Positions 17,067 to 25,782 of a stretch of DNA of 64,000 nt are shown here, one piece after another. Position numbers and translations under genes: made by a program. The notes beneath the pieces were generated by a model that saw nothing but the letters and a program-made list of their open reading frames with translations, did not search any database and had not been told where the DNA came from. The stretch is from the NCBI GenBank assembly GCA_965238025.1, contig OZ250162.1, forward strand, positions 1,736,001 to 1,800,000. The letters are read 5' to 3'. Origin of the DNA: Pelagihabitans sp965238025 (GTDB lineage Bacteria; Bacteroidota; Bacteroidia; Flavobacteriales; Flavobacteriaceae). Position 1 is the stretch's first letter, and each line of letters begins with the position of its first letter.

Positions 17067-17422
17067 TGATTAGATGTCAAAAAGGTATAGTAAGTCATTT
17101 TCTTTTTTTACTGTTTTCAGGAAGAATCCAAGAACTCACCGCCTTGTATTATGTTGATGGAGCGAAGGTGATTTTGAATGATGAGATTGGGATGAGGAAG
17201 AAATCGTTCGGAATTGATATGCTCAATAATTCATTGAACTATCTGCAAATTCTGCAGTTTAAGGTGTTCGATTTAAAACAAGGGAAGGACGAACTCTCTT
17301 ATGGGGTGTATATGGTCACCAGAAATGAGGATAATACCATTGATTTTAGTGAGCATCATATTATAAATAAATGGAAGAATGATCGAATTCAATTGCATAA
17401 CCATACCATTATTAATACTTAA
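17067..17422 (+). CDS. NTF2-like protein, start uncertain
   Basis: The coding frame is clear from about 'FLLFSGRIQELTALYYVDGAKV' to the end. Its layout parallels the NTF2-like protein at 14703: helix, then YxxxxAxV, then a strand segment YGVYMVTRNEDNTIDFSEHH and a final strand. No in-frame ATG exists in the intergenic stretch. The frame runs back to a GTG at 16985 inside the araC gene, and a TTG at 17067 gives a sensible length (118 residues), so I place the start there. Either a non-ATG start or a lost N terminus is possible. It lies 11 bases upstream of the P460-like lipoprotein gene and is probably co-transcribed with it. Confidence 0.5.
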
Positions 17423-17433
17423 ATAAATATCCA

Positions 17434-18531
17434 ATGAAACAACACTTTTTTACACTACTTATGATAATGGCCCTTTTTACGTTTACTGCGTGTAGCGATA
17501 TGGATAAGGGGTATAGTAGCACTACTTTTTTTACGATCAATGGCGATGAATTGGTACGGCCTACCAACTATAGGAGTTGGGTATATGTAGGTACACCGAC
17601 CACGCCGAACGACATGAACAACGGGAAAGCACCTTTTCCGGAATTCCACAATGTCTACATAGATCCGGTAAGTTATGATTACTGGAAAAAGAATGGGGAA
17701 TGGAGAGATGGTACCATCCTGGTCAAAGAACTGGTTGCCGTAGGAACCAAAGCCGCTGTGAGTGGAAACGGTTATTTTATGGGAGAATTTATTGGTTTGG
17801 AAGCGACTATAAAAAGCAAGGAGCATTTTCCTGACGAACCGGGTAATTGGGCGTACTACAGTTTTACTACACCGTCTGGGGAAGATTTAAAGGAAACAGC
17901 AACCGCTTTTAAGACAAACCAATGTAATGCCTGTCATGCAGCGAGTGCCAAAGACGATTTTGTATTTACGCAACACTATCCTGTGTTGAGGGATGCAAAA
18001 GGAGTTGGGGAAGGAGTTCCCGAGAACAAGGCAAAACGGGCACGGGCCGTTCCAGAAGTAGGCGTATGGGAACCGACCTCGCCAACCCCTGAAAATTTAG
18101 ATATAGGAATTCCTTTGGACAAGGATGGTTTATTCGCATTCCTCTCCTCAAAAAAGTACAAAGACTTTGTCATGCAGGAAAAGGAGAAACATCCTTCTGC
18201 AGGCCCGCATACAAAACTCGGCCTTCCGGTTAAGGTGCATTTAAATGAGGTAATCACTACGTCTTTGACGGCGAATAATACGGAACACCCGATTGGCTCT
18301 GCTGTAGTAAAGGAAATGTTTACCGCCGAAGGAGAGCTTGCTGGTTGGGCTGTTATGGCCAAAACGCAAGAGACCACAGATGAAGGTAAAGGTTGGTTCT
18401 GGTATGAAGTTACCAGTACCGAAGACCCTAATGCATTAGCTGCGATGGGTAATGGCGTAATTGGATGCATTAGCTGCCATAACGTTGGCAGTAGGGATAT
18501 GGTGAGGACCGCTTTTCCTTTTCAGAATTAA
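17434..18531 (+). CDS. Lipoprotein with two cytochrome P460-like domains and two CxxCH haem sites
   Basis: A 365-residue lipoprotein; signal peptide ends at lipobox FTAC with acylated C20. Domain 1 (~30-190) is P460-like (YRSWVYVGTP, WRDGTILVKEL) and ends in CNACH (164-168). Domain 2 (~220-365) has a similar plan (GWAVMAKTQE, WFWYEV) and ends in CISCH (345-349). Cytochrome P460 proteins carry a c-type haem cross-linked to a lysine and oxidise hydroxylamine or bind NO. Whether that cross-link forms here cannot be read, though K98 in domain 1 lies in the family's conserved DGTxxVKE segment. It is anchored in the periplasm or outer membrane. The gene downstream is a single-domain paralogue of domain 1. 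Confidence 0.75.
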   Translation: MKQHFFTLLMIMALFTFTACSDMDKGYSSTTFFTINGDELVRPTNYRSWVYVGTPTTPNDMNNGKAPFPEFHNVYIDPVSYDYWKKNGEWRDGTILVKELVAVGTKAAVSGNGYFMGEFIGLEATIKSKEHFPDEPGNWAYYSFTTPSGEDLKETATAFKTNQCNACHAASAKDDFVFTQHYPVLRDAKGVGEGVPENKAKRARAVPEVGVWEPTSPTPENLDIGIPLDKDGLFAFLSSKKYKDFVMQEKEKHPSAGPHTKLGLPVKVHLNEVITTSLTANNTEHPIGSAVVKEMFTAEGELAGWAVMAKTQETTDEGKGWFWYEVTSTEDPNALAAMGNGVIGCISCHNVGSRDMVRTAFPFQN

Positions 18532-18567
18532 CAAAACGCAAATAAATAATCATAAATAACGATTAAA

Positions 18568-19179
18568 ATGACACGGAACATTTTTGTAGCAATAGCAATG
18601 GTAGGTTTTTTGGCCCTATCCTCTTGTGGTAATGTGGATAAAGGATATGGGAACAGCACATTTTTTACCATAACAGGTGATGAACTGGTACGCCCAACGG
18701 ATTATAGAAGTTGGGTATATGTGGGAACCCCGCTCACCCCTAATGACATGAACAACGGCAAAGCTGCTTTTCCAGAGTTTCATAATGTGTATATCGACCC
18801 TGTCAGTTATGACTACTGGAAGGCCAATGGCACATGGAGAGACGGCACAATCTTGGTCAAGGAGTTGGTAAATGTGGGTACCAAGGCGGCGGTTAGTGGA
18901 AATGGTTATTTTATGGGCGATTTCATTGGTCTAGAGGCTACGATCAAAAGTAAAGAGCATTTTCCAGAAGAACCGGGTAACTGGGCCTATTATAGTTTTA
19001 CCAACCCAGAGGGGGATAAGTTGACCGCTACGGCAAAAGCATTCAAAACAAATCAATGTAACGCTTGTCACGCTGCCAGTGCAAAAGATGATTTTGTATT
19101 TACGCAGCATTATCCTGTGCTCAGGGCGGCAAAAGGAGTTGGTAAAGATGTGGTTCCTGAAGATTCATCGAGCCGTTAA
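18568..19179 (+). CDS. Single-domain cytochrome P460-like lipoprotein
   Basis: A 203-residue lipoprotein (lipobox LSSC, C20) that is collinear with residues 1-190 of the preceding protein, with no insertion or deletion. YRSWVYVGTP, MNNGKAAFPEFHNVYIDP, WRDGTILVKEL and the haem motif CNACH (164-168) fall at identical positions. It stops shortly after the first domain (EDSSSR), so the second haem domain is absent. A gene duplication followed by loss or gain of domain 2 is the simplest explanation. It is probably co-transcribed with its paralogue 36 bases upstream. A P460-type haem protein in the periplasm is inferred. Confidence 0.75.
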   Translation: MTRNIFVAIAMVGFLALSSCGNVDKGYGNSTFFTITGDELVRPTDYRSWVYVGTPLTPNDMNNGKAAFPEFHNVYIDPVSYDYWKANGTWRDGTILVKELVNVGTKAAVSGNGYFMGDFIGLEATIKSKEHFPEEPGNWAYYSFTNPEGDKLTATAKAFKTNQCNACHAASAKDDFVFTQHYPVLRAAKGVGKDVVPEDSSSR

Positions 19180-19220
19180 AAGGCTTGAAGTACAATAGTA
19201 GTTTTACGTTTTACTTAATT

Positions 19221-19268
19221 AAAGCCTCTTAAAGTAGATTTTCACCAACTGTTTCTAGGGGCTTTTTT
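19221..19268 (+). terminator. Weak terminator after the P460-like genes
   Basis: AAAGCCTC (19221-19228) pairs with one mismatch to a downstream GGGGCTTT that runs into a T tract (GGGGCTTTTTT to 19268). The loop is long, so the structure is only moderately convincing. Confidence 0.4.
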
Positions 19269-19279
19269 AATACACTGTT

Positions 19280-19588
19280 ATGAAGAAGCTAAAGAAGAAA
19301 TGGAATATTAAATCGAACTTTCAACTTACAATTATATTGTTGGTATTCACAGTTAATGGTTCCTTATCCGTTGCCATGGCCAAACCACTTATGAAGGTCA
19401 TCGGAATGTCAGCGGAAGGTACCGATCCCCTTATATTTTGGAGTGTCCGTATTCTCGTGATGTTTGTGATATATCAAATATTATTGGTGCTTATCGGTAC
19501 GCTGTTTGGTCAACATAAGTTCTTTTGGAATATGGAAAAGAAAATGCTATCAAGAATGGGGTTCGGGAAATTGCTGAAGGAAAACTAG
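19280..19588 (+). CDS. Small two-helix membrane protein (DUF6787-like)
   Basis: A 102-residue protein with a basic N terminus (MKKLKKKWNIKSNFQL), two membrane segments (~17-36 and ~58-78) and the ending FGQHKFFWNMEKKMLSRMGF. That order (KxKWxIKSNxQ, then a GQxKFFWxxEKKxxxRxGF tail) is what I associate with the DUF6787 family common in Bacteroidota. No function is known. It follows the terminator near 19268 and is eight bases upstream of the next gene, so the two are probably co-transcribed. Confidence 0.6.
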   Translation: MKKLKKKWNIKSNFQLTIILLVFTVNGSLSVAMAKPLMKVIGMSAEGTDPLIFWSVRILVMFVIYQILLVLIGTLFGQHKFFWNMEKKMLSRMGFGKLLKEN

Positions 19589-19595
19589 ATTCATA

Positions 19596-20099
19596 ATGAT
19601 TATACATAGAGCTTTCTTTTTCATAACTTTTTTTCTCTTGACCCTACCGGGGTTCCTATATGCTCAAGAGGGCAATCAACATAATTCAGAAGAAGAGGAA
19701 ACAATAGAGGATCCTGGATTGGAACTTATAGTTTCTGGGTTATTAATGTACGTTCCGGAAAGTGGACACGCCGACCCGGCAACCGAAATACATGTTACTT
19801 ATTGGACATCCCATACCTGGGCTTTTGGGGTAGGATATAGCCAAATATATGAAGAAGAAGGAAGGGTAGGTCATGAAATAGCAGGCTTGGTGAGCGTTAA
19901 ACCTTGGAAATTTTTAACCACGAATTTTGGACCAAGTTTTTCTATTGGGAATTCCCATAGTGATACAGAAGTATCTGCGTATCTTGAAGGGGAATTTAAT
20001 TTTGAAATCGGTGGGTTTCATACAGGCCCGTTAGTTGGAATGCTAATTGGTGAAGAATTCAGATTGTTTGCTGGAATTCATCTAGGATATGACTTTTAG
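19596..20099 (+). CDS. Small secreted outer-membrane-barrel-like protein
   Basis: Not assignable to a named family. A 167-residue protein with a clear signal peptide (ends LYAQ, residue ~24), then an acidic stretch (NSEEEETIED) and alternating-hydrophobicity strands ending in an aromatic residue (HLGYDF), the pattern of a small eight-strand outer-membrane barrel. Several His residues occur (HVTYWTSHTW, GHEIAG, NSHSD). It lies between the DUF6787-like gene and the redox fusion gene and may share their transcript. Confidence 0.55.
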   Translation: MIIHRAFFFITFFLLTLPGFLYAQEGNQHNSEEEETIEDPGLELIVSGLLMYVPESGHADPATEIHVTYWTSHTWAFGVGYSQIYEEEGRVGHEIAGLVSVKPWKFLTTNFGPSFSIGNSHSDTEVSAYLEGEFNFEIGGFHTGPLVGMLIGEEFRLFAGIHLGYDF

Positions 20100-20151
20100 A
20101 CAAATCAAGTGTAATCATAATGATTTGAATATCAAATAAATAATATAAAAA

Positions 20152-21561
20152 ATGAATACCATAAAATTATATGGGGCAGATTGGTGTCCCGACTGTAGAA
20201 GAGCGAAAGCATACTTAAAAGAGCATCAAATAGATTTTGAATTTATAGATGTTGATTTGGATAAGGAGGCCACGTCCCTAGTGGAAAAAATAAATAATGG
20301 TAAGCGAATTATTCCGACCATTCTTATGAACGAAAAAAGCTATACGAACCCTGATAATGGGGTTTTAGCCGATGCTTTAGGCATAAACGAACAAGGCATC
20401 ATACAGCTATTCGGGGCCGATTGGTGTCCTGATTGCCGAAGGGCCAAAAGTTATTTGTCTGACAACGGTATTAATTTTCAGTTTATAGATGTTGATGTCT
20501 ATGACTGGGCTACTGAAAAAGTTGAGGAGATCAATAACGGCAAACGGATAATACCTACGATATTAATCGATGACATACCCTATACCAATCCGGATAATGC
20601 CACTTTAAAAGAGCTTTTGTCCTTAGAAACGGTAAAGGAAACAAAAGTATATGACGTCATTATCGTGGGAGGTGGAGCCGCAGGCTTGACCACCTCAATC
20701 TATGCGCAAAGAGATCGATTTGATACGCTTATCTTGGAAAAAAAGACAATCGGCGGCAACGCTTTTTTGACAGAAAAGATTGAAAATTACCCTGGTTTCC
20801 AGAACATTTCCGGCCCCGCATTAATGGATCGGATGGAAGAACAGGCTAGAACCTACGGAGCCAAAATAGCAACAGGAGTTGATGTTACGGGAATCGAAAT
20901 AAAGGCGAATAAGTTCTACGTAGCATCAAAATTGGAAACGTACATTGGTAAAAGCATTGTGCTATCCACTGGTTCTACATATAGGCGATTACACATACCA
21001 GGTGAAGAAGAATTAATAGGCTCTGGAGTTCATTTTTGTGCCACCTGCGATGGGGCCTTTTATCGGGATCGCGAGGTAATCGTAATAGGAGGGGGAAACA
21101 GTGCTTTGGAAGAGGCGATTTTTCTCGCTGGTTTTTGTAAAAAAGTAAAGATTATTCATCGCAGCAAAGAATTTTCTGCATCAAAAACATATATTGAAAA
21201 ATTACCGAAAATCGAGAATATAGAAACCTATATGAATAAGACGGTGTTAGAATTTGTGGCAGATGACAAAGAGCTGTTCAAAGCGCTTAAGGTAAAGGAT
21301 AATAAAACGGGTGAGGAGGAAGCTTTAACCGCCGATGGAACGTTTATATTCATTGGACTGATACCTAATACGGATTCTTTTAAGGAGATTGTAAATCTAA
21401 ACGAAAGGGGATTTATTACCACAACAGGCCTTGCGAAAACCTCTGTTGAAGGAATTTTTTCGGCCGGTGACTGTAGGGAAGGTGCTATTGCGCAAGTTGC
21501 GGCTGCTACCGGCGAAGGTGTATTGGCGAGTTACGGAATACGGGAATATTTAAAAAACTAA
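20152..21561 (+). CDS. Fusion of two glutaredoxin domains and a thioredoxin reductase
   Basis: A 469-residue cytoplasmic flavoprotein. Residues 1-78 and 83-157 are two glutaredoxin-like domains, each with the redox motif WCPDC (C12/C15 and C92/C95) and an identical cis-Pro segment GKRIIPTI. Residues ~165-469 are a complete thioredoxin reductase, with FAD motif GGGAAG (173-178), redox pair C295-A-T-C298 in HFCATCDGAFY, an NADPH motif IGGGNSALEEA and the C-terminal FAD motif SAGDCREGAIAQ. Electrons would flow NADPH-FAD-C295/C298-glutaredoxin domains in one chain. The CPDC motif differs from CPYC of classical glutaredoxins. No separate substrate partner is encoded next to it; the next gene is a small secreted protein. 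Confidence 0.88.
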   Translation: MNTIKLYGADWCPDCRRAKAYLKEHQIDFEFIDVDLDKEATSLVEKINNGKRIIPTILMNEKSYTNPDNGVLADALGINEQGIIQLFGADWCPDCRRAKSYLSDNGINFQFIDVDVYDWATEKVEEINNGKRIIPTILIDDIPYTNPDNATLKELLSLETVKETKVYDVIIVGGGAAGLTTSIYAQRDRFDTLILEKKTIGGNAFLTEKIENYPGFQNISGPALMDRMEEQARTYGAKIATGVDVTGIEIKANKFYVASKLETYIGKSIVLSTGSTYRRLHIPGEEELIGSGVHFCATCDGAFYRDREVIVIGGGNSALEEAIFLAGFCKKVKIIHRSKEFSASKTYIEKLPKIENIETYMNKTVLEFVADDKELFKALKVKDNKTGEEEALTADGTFIFIGLIPNTDSFKEIVNLNERGFITTTGLAKTSVEGIFSAGDCREGAIAQVAAATGEGVLASYGIREYLKN

Positions 21562-21582
21562 AACAAGTTCAGAAATTTAAAA

Positions 21583-21900
21583 ATGAAAATTATGAAAAAG
21601 GGAATTTTAATGCTAAGTACGATTTTATTATGCGGTTTCGCTCCAAAGGAATTTGCACCAAGCACCTTTGATGTGGTAACTCCGCTTAAAAGTAACATTG
21701 TTGAACAGGAAATCATGGAGTTTAACCAAATTATTGAGCATAAATTGAAAATGGCCAGCGAATGGGATGTCCAGGCTGCAGCATTATTCAAAGAAGACAA
21801 CAACTCGCCTGAGGGTATTAAACTTAAGGAAGAAGCACAACTGCAGCGTATGATGACCTTAAAATATAAGGCAGCTATTGCTTGCAGGGTCAAATTTTAA
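21583..21900 (+). CDS. Small secreted protein of unknown function
   Basis: Not recognised. A 105-residue protein with a signal peptide (MKKGILMLSTILLCGF; ATG at 21583 with a second possible ATG at 21592 that would give MKKGIL). The mature part is mostly helical and charged (EIMEFNQIIEHKLKMASEW, LKEEAQLQRMMTLKY). The single C near residue 17 in 'LLCGFAP' could be a lipobox, but G at +1 with F at +2 is not compelling. It lies 21 bases after the thioredoxin reductase fusion and is possibly co-transcribed. Confidence 0.45.
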   Translation: MKIMKKGILMLSTILLCGFAPKEFAPSTFDVVTPLKSNIVEQEIMEFNQIIEHKLKMASEWDVQAAALFKEDNNSPEGIKLKEEAQLQRMMTLKYKAAIACRVKF

Positions 21901-22076
21901 AAAAAGCATTAACTTTAAATGACGCGCTTAAATCCTAAGCTATTTTCAGGAAAATTGGGCCGAGTTAATACTATTTTTTGGAAAATCAAGATGACGGTTA
22001 TCCCAGGTAAATTTTGAAAATTCCCCGCATAAGGTTAATTGATTATCGCTATATTTAGAAATTGAATTTTATAAAA

Positions 22077-22115
22077 AATAAGGGGTTTCTCTAGGCAAAT
22101 TTAGAGCCCCTTATT
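22077..22115 (+). terminator. Long intergenic hairpin, probable terminator
   Basis: AATAAGGGG..TCTCTA pairs with TTAGAG.CCCCTTATT across a seven-base loop, giving about 15 base pairs with small bulges. It is followed by ACTTTTAAAT rather than a pure T run. It ends the transcript from the redox gene group ahead of the large gene at 22187. The rest of the 286-base gap 21901-22186 shows nothing else. Confidence 0.6.
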
Positions 22116-22186
22116 ACTTTTAAATCTTAAGGAACCAACTATTTAAAAGGATAATTATTTGGTCTTAACCAAACATCACTTCGATT

Positions 22187-25100
22187 ATGAACTACCTCTT
22201 ATCCAAAAACCAATATTTCGTTTTATTACTGTTTTTTGTAGTACTCTCGACATATTCCCAGGAAATTGAAAAATCTATTTTTATAACCGGAAACACATGG
22301 GACATGGCAGACACCCAAGTGTTATCCGAAATTGCGAAAGCGGCTGAGCAAGCCCAGGATCCTATGCTATTATTGTTGGGTAATGCGGTTCCAAAAGAAA
22401 ATTTTAAGGCCGCGATAGATCAACAGCTCAAACTTATAGAAGGGTTTAAAAAAGATGCTGTTTTTTTACCCGGTAATCAGGAGTGGGTTGAAAATGGGTT
22501 TAAAGGTGTGAACAAAATCGAAAAATATATTCAAAAAAATAGCAAGGCCAAGTTTTATCCCGATAATGGTACCCCGGTCAAGCATCATAACCTGGGCGAG
22601 AACATTGTACTGATTACTATAGATTCCCAATGGTTTTTAGAAAACTGGAACGATCACCCGTATATTAACGAAGAAACGGCCATAAAAAATAGGACCCTGT
22701 TCTTTTTGGAATTTGAAAATCGCATAAAAAAAGCGCAAGGAAAAATTAAGATTGTGGCGATTCACCACCCCATTCACACCAATACAAGGCAAGGCTTTAT
22801 TGGTAATGTTGCGGGCCCTTCGGAGCAGGACTTTCAAAACAATCAGTACAGAAAATTGAGAAACCGTTTGCAGACGATAGCGAGATCCACTGAAGACGTC
22901 ATTTTTGTTTCAGGCCACGACCAAAACCTTCAGTATTTATATAGAAAACAAGTTCCACAGATTATTAGTGGTGCCGCCGGAGATTCAGAAGGGGTAAGAA
23001 AAGCCGAAGATGGAAATTTTACAAGTTCAAAAAACGGTTATGCCCGGTTGGATATTGATGTAAATGGTAAGGTGAGTGTTCATTTTTTTACCGTACAAAA
23101 CAGAACTTCAAAACCCGAATTCAACACCACGATCCTAAAAGGCGAAAAAGAAGGGAAAACGATAACCTATAAACCACAAGGCGAGTACGGTCCAACTCAG
23201 GCGGCATCAATTTATAGGGCGGAGGAAACAGAAAGAAGTGGATTATACAATGCCTTATGGGGCAAACACTATCGGGATTTTTATGGTACTCCCGTTAACG
23301 TTCCCGTAGTGTTTTTAGATACACTCATGGGAGGGTTGTCTCCGGTAAAAAGAGGAGGAGGTCAGCAATCAAAATCTTTGCGGCTACAGGACAAGAATGG
23401 AAAACAGTTCGTAATGAGAGCCTTGCGAAAAAGCACCGCAAAGTTTCTACAGTCAAATGCCTTTCAGGAAACCTACATTGGAAACGCTTTTGACGGAAGC
23501 GGTATCGACAAGTTTTTACTTGATTTTTATACGACCTCACCGGCTTATACACCTTTTGCAATCGATGGCTTGGCAGAGGCAATAGATGTCTTTCATACAA
23601 ACACCGCTTTGTATTATATACCAAAGCAGGGGTCTTTAGGGGTCTACAACGACGAATTTGGGGATGAGTTGTATATGATCGAAGAACATGTGGGTGATAC
23701 ACAAACAGGACAAGAAAGTTTTGGAAAACCTAAGGAGATAATCAGTACCGCGGATTTGCTTCAGGAAGTACACAAATCCGGAAAATCGGATGTAGATGAA
23801 CCTTCCTATATAAGGGCTAGGGTTTTTGATATGCTCCTTGGGGATTGGGATAGGCATGAAGACCAATGGCGATGGTCTAAATTCAAAAATGATGACGGTA
23901 CTAAAAGCTACAAACCCATTCCTCGAGACAGGGACCAAGCTTTTTCAAAGTACGATGGGGCTTTGATTAAATTCTTAACGAGGAGCCTTCCCGCACTTCG
24001 TAAAATGCAAAGCTATGACAAAGACCTTCGCAGTGTCAAATGGTTTGCCGCCTCCCCGTATCACTTAGACTTGACACTTATTAATGATGCCGACTGGGCT
24101 GTATGGGAACAAGAGACAAAATATATACAAGAGAACCTAACAGATGTCGAAATTGAAAAGGCATTTAGTGCAATCCCCGATGAAATTCAGGGAGCGGTAA
24201 TTGAGGATATAAAGGTGAAATTAAAAGGCAGGCGTGCTAATTTAATGCAAATTGCCAAGGAATATTACAATTACTTAAATAGATTTCAGGTGGTTGTAGG
24301 CACCCAAAAGGCAGATGATTTTAAAATCACCAGAATGGCCAATGGAGAAACCAGCATAGACATTCATCGGAAAGATCATGGTCTGCTCAATCGCACATTT
24401 TCAGATGATGTAACTAGGGAGATTTGGATTTATGGCTTGGATGGGAAAGATACATTTACCGTAGAGGGGGATGGTAATAAATTAATAAACCTTAAAATAG
24501 TTGGGGGGCAAAATAACGACACCTACGATTTTAAAAACCCTAAAAAAGTAAAGTTTTATGATCATAAGACTAAGAAAAATACCATTGCAAGCCGACGGGC
24601 TAAAAAATGGATGGTCGATGATTACGGCATAAACAACTATGACCAACGAAAAGTAAGGTATCACGCAAACCAAATAATTCCGATTATCGGTTTCAACCCC
24701 GATGACGGATTGCGTTTGGGACTTCACCACACACATACCTTTAATGGGTTACAACGTAACCCGTTTACGCGCAAACATGTGACAAGTGCTTCTTATTATA
24801 CAGGAAGTCAAGGATTTGATGTGTCCTATAAAGGGGAGTTTTCCCATATTTTCCACAATTGGAATTTTGGTTTGGAAGGCCTTTATACCAGTCCAAATTT
24901 TGCCATTAACTATTTTGGCGACGGTAATGAGACCACATACGACAAGGATGAGGTAGATTTGGATTTTAATAGAACGCGCATAGGAAAATGGAGCGCCGCT
25001 CTTGCCTTGATTTACCGTGGAAGAAACGGAAGTGCCTTTCACATTAAACCGCTAGTAGAATCTTTTGAGGTCGAAAATACAGAAGATCGTTTTGTAAACG

Positions 25101-25711
25101 ACCCAAACAACCTAGACCCTACAAGCACGGTCTTTGAGAAGCAGGTTTATGGAGGTGCCGAACTGGCCTATGAGTTCAAAAACAGGAATAGTCTAGTTTT
25201 TCCAACTTTGGGAATCGATCTTCGATTGGCGGCTGGGTACAAAACAAATATTGACAATACCGAAGCAGATAATGGATTTACCTATTTAGAGCCAGAAATT
25301 GCACTTACCCATAAATTAACCAAAAGTAAATCGGTAATTTTTGCGACTAAGCTGGGTGGAAAGGTTTTGTTTGGTGATGATTTCGAATTTTATCACGGCG
25401 CTCAAATCGGTGGTGTAAATGGGCTTAGGGGATTTCGGAATGAGCGGTTTGTCGGAAAGCAATCATTTTATCAAAACACTGATTTAAGAATTTCGGTCGG
25501 AGGGATAAGAAAGAGCGCCATACCCGTACGCCTTGGGATAACGGGAAGTTTTGATTATGGCCGGGTTTGGGTTAACGACGACAATTCAAATATATGGCAC
25601 AATAGTTATGGGGGATCCTTATGGTCAAGCGGTATTTTTACGACCAACATTGGTTATTACCAGAGTACCGATGGTGGCCGGTTTGTTTTTGGTCTCGGAT
25701 TCACTTTTTAA
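22187..25711 (+). CDS. Giant envelope protein: degenerate metallophosphoesterase, kinase-like middle and outer-membrane barrel
   Basis: A 1174-residue exported protein (signal peptide ends STYSQ, residue 25). Residues ~28-310 follow the calcineurin-like phosphoesterase plan, but the metal ligands are altered: the GD of motif I is GN (N36), the GD of motif II is GN (N66) and GNH(D/E) is GNQE (96-99), while HHP (193-195) and SGHDQN (242-247) remain. A middle domain (~320-700) contains LLGDWDRHEDQW (D553, D555, H557) and IPRDRDQAF (D581, D583), which resembles the catalytic and metal loops of atypical kinases (HipA/CotH-like). The last ~350 residues (~820-1174) are an Omp85/surface-antigen-type barrel ending GLGFTF. 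The full-length arrangement occurs in Flavobacteria; substrate and activity are unknown. Confidence 0.7.
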   Translation: MNYLLSKNQYFVLLLFFVVLSTYSQEIEKSIFITGNTWDMADTQVLSEIAKAAEQAQDPMLLLLGNAVPKENFKAAIDQQLKLIEGFKKDAVFLPGNQEWVENGFKGVNKIEKYIQKNSKAKFYPDNGTPVKHHNLGENIVLITIDSQWFLENWNDHPYINEETAIKNRTLFFLEFENRIKKAQGKIKIVAIHHPIHTNTRQGFIGNVAGPSEQDFQNNQYRKLRNRLQTIARSTEDVIFVSGHDQNLQYLYRKQVPQIISGAAGDSEGVRKAEDGNFTSSKNGYARLDIDVNGKVSVHFFTVQNRTSKPEFNTTILKGEKEGKTITYKPQGEYGPTQAASIYRAEETERSGLYNALWGKHYRDFYGTPVNVPVVFLDTLMGGLSPVKRGGGQQSKSLRLQDKNGKQFVMRALRKSTAKFLQSNAFQETYIGNAFDGSGIDKFLLDFYTTSPAYTPFAIDGLAEAIDVFHTNTALYYIPKQGSLGVYNDEFGDELYMIEEHVGDTQTGQESFGKPKEIISTADLLQEVHKSGKSDVDEPSYIRARVFDMLLGDWDRHEDQWRWSKFKNDDGTKSYKPIPRDRDQAFSKYDGALIKFLTRSLPALRKMQSYDKDLRSVKWFAASPYHLDLTLINDADWAVWEQETKYIQENLTDVEIEKAFSAIPDEIQGAVIEDIKVKLKGRRANLMQIAKEYYNYLNRFQVVVGTQKADDFKITRMANGETSIDIHRKDHGLLNRTFSDDVTREIWIYGLDGKDTFTVEGDGNKLINLKIVGGQNNDTYDFKNPKKVKFYDHKTKKNTIASRRAKKWMVDDYGINNYDQRKVRYHANQIIPIIGFNPDDGLRLGLHHTHTFNGLQRNPFTRKHVTSASYYTGSQGFDVSYKGEFSHIFHNWNFGLEGLYTSPNFAINYFGDGNETTYDKDEVDLDFNRTRIGKWSAALALIYRGRNGSAFHIKPLVESFEVENTEDRFVNDPNNLDPTSTVFEKQVYGGAELAYEFKNRNSLVFPTLGIDLRLAAGYKTNIDNTEADNGFTYLEPEIALTHKLTKSKSVIFATKLGGKVLFGDDFEFYHGAQIGGVNGLRGFRNERFVGKQSFYQNTDLRISVGGIRKSAIPVRLGITGSFDYGRVWVNDDNSNIWHNSYGGSLWSSGIFTTNIGYYQSTDGGRFVFGLGFTF

Positions 25712-25749
25712 TTTGGTATGGAGAACTTGAACGGCTTTGTAAAAACATA

Positions 25750-25782
25750 AAAACCCCCCAAAGAACGGAGGGCTTTTAAAAA
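25750..25782 (+). terminator. Terminator of the large envelope gene
   Basis: A C-run (ACCCCCC) pairs imperfectly with GGAGGGC and is followed by TTTTAAAAA. It lies 39 bases after the stop at 25711. The stem has two mismatches, so strength is uncertain. Confidence 0.5.
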
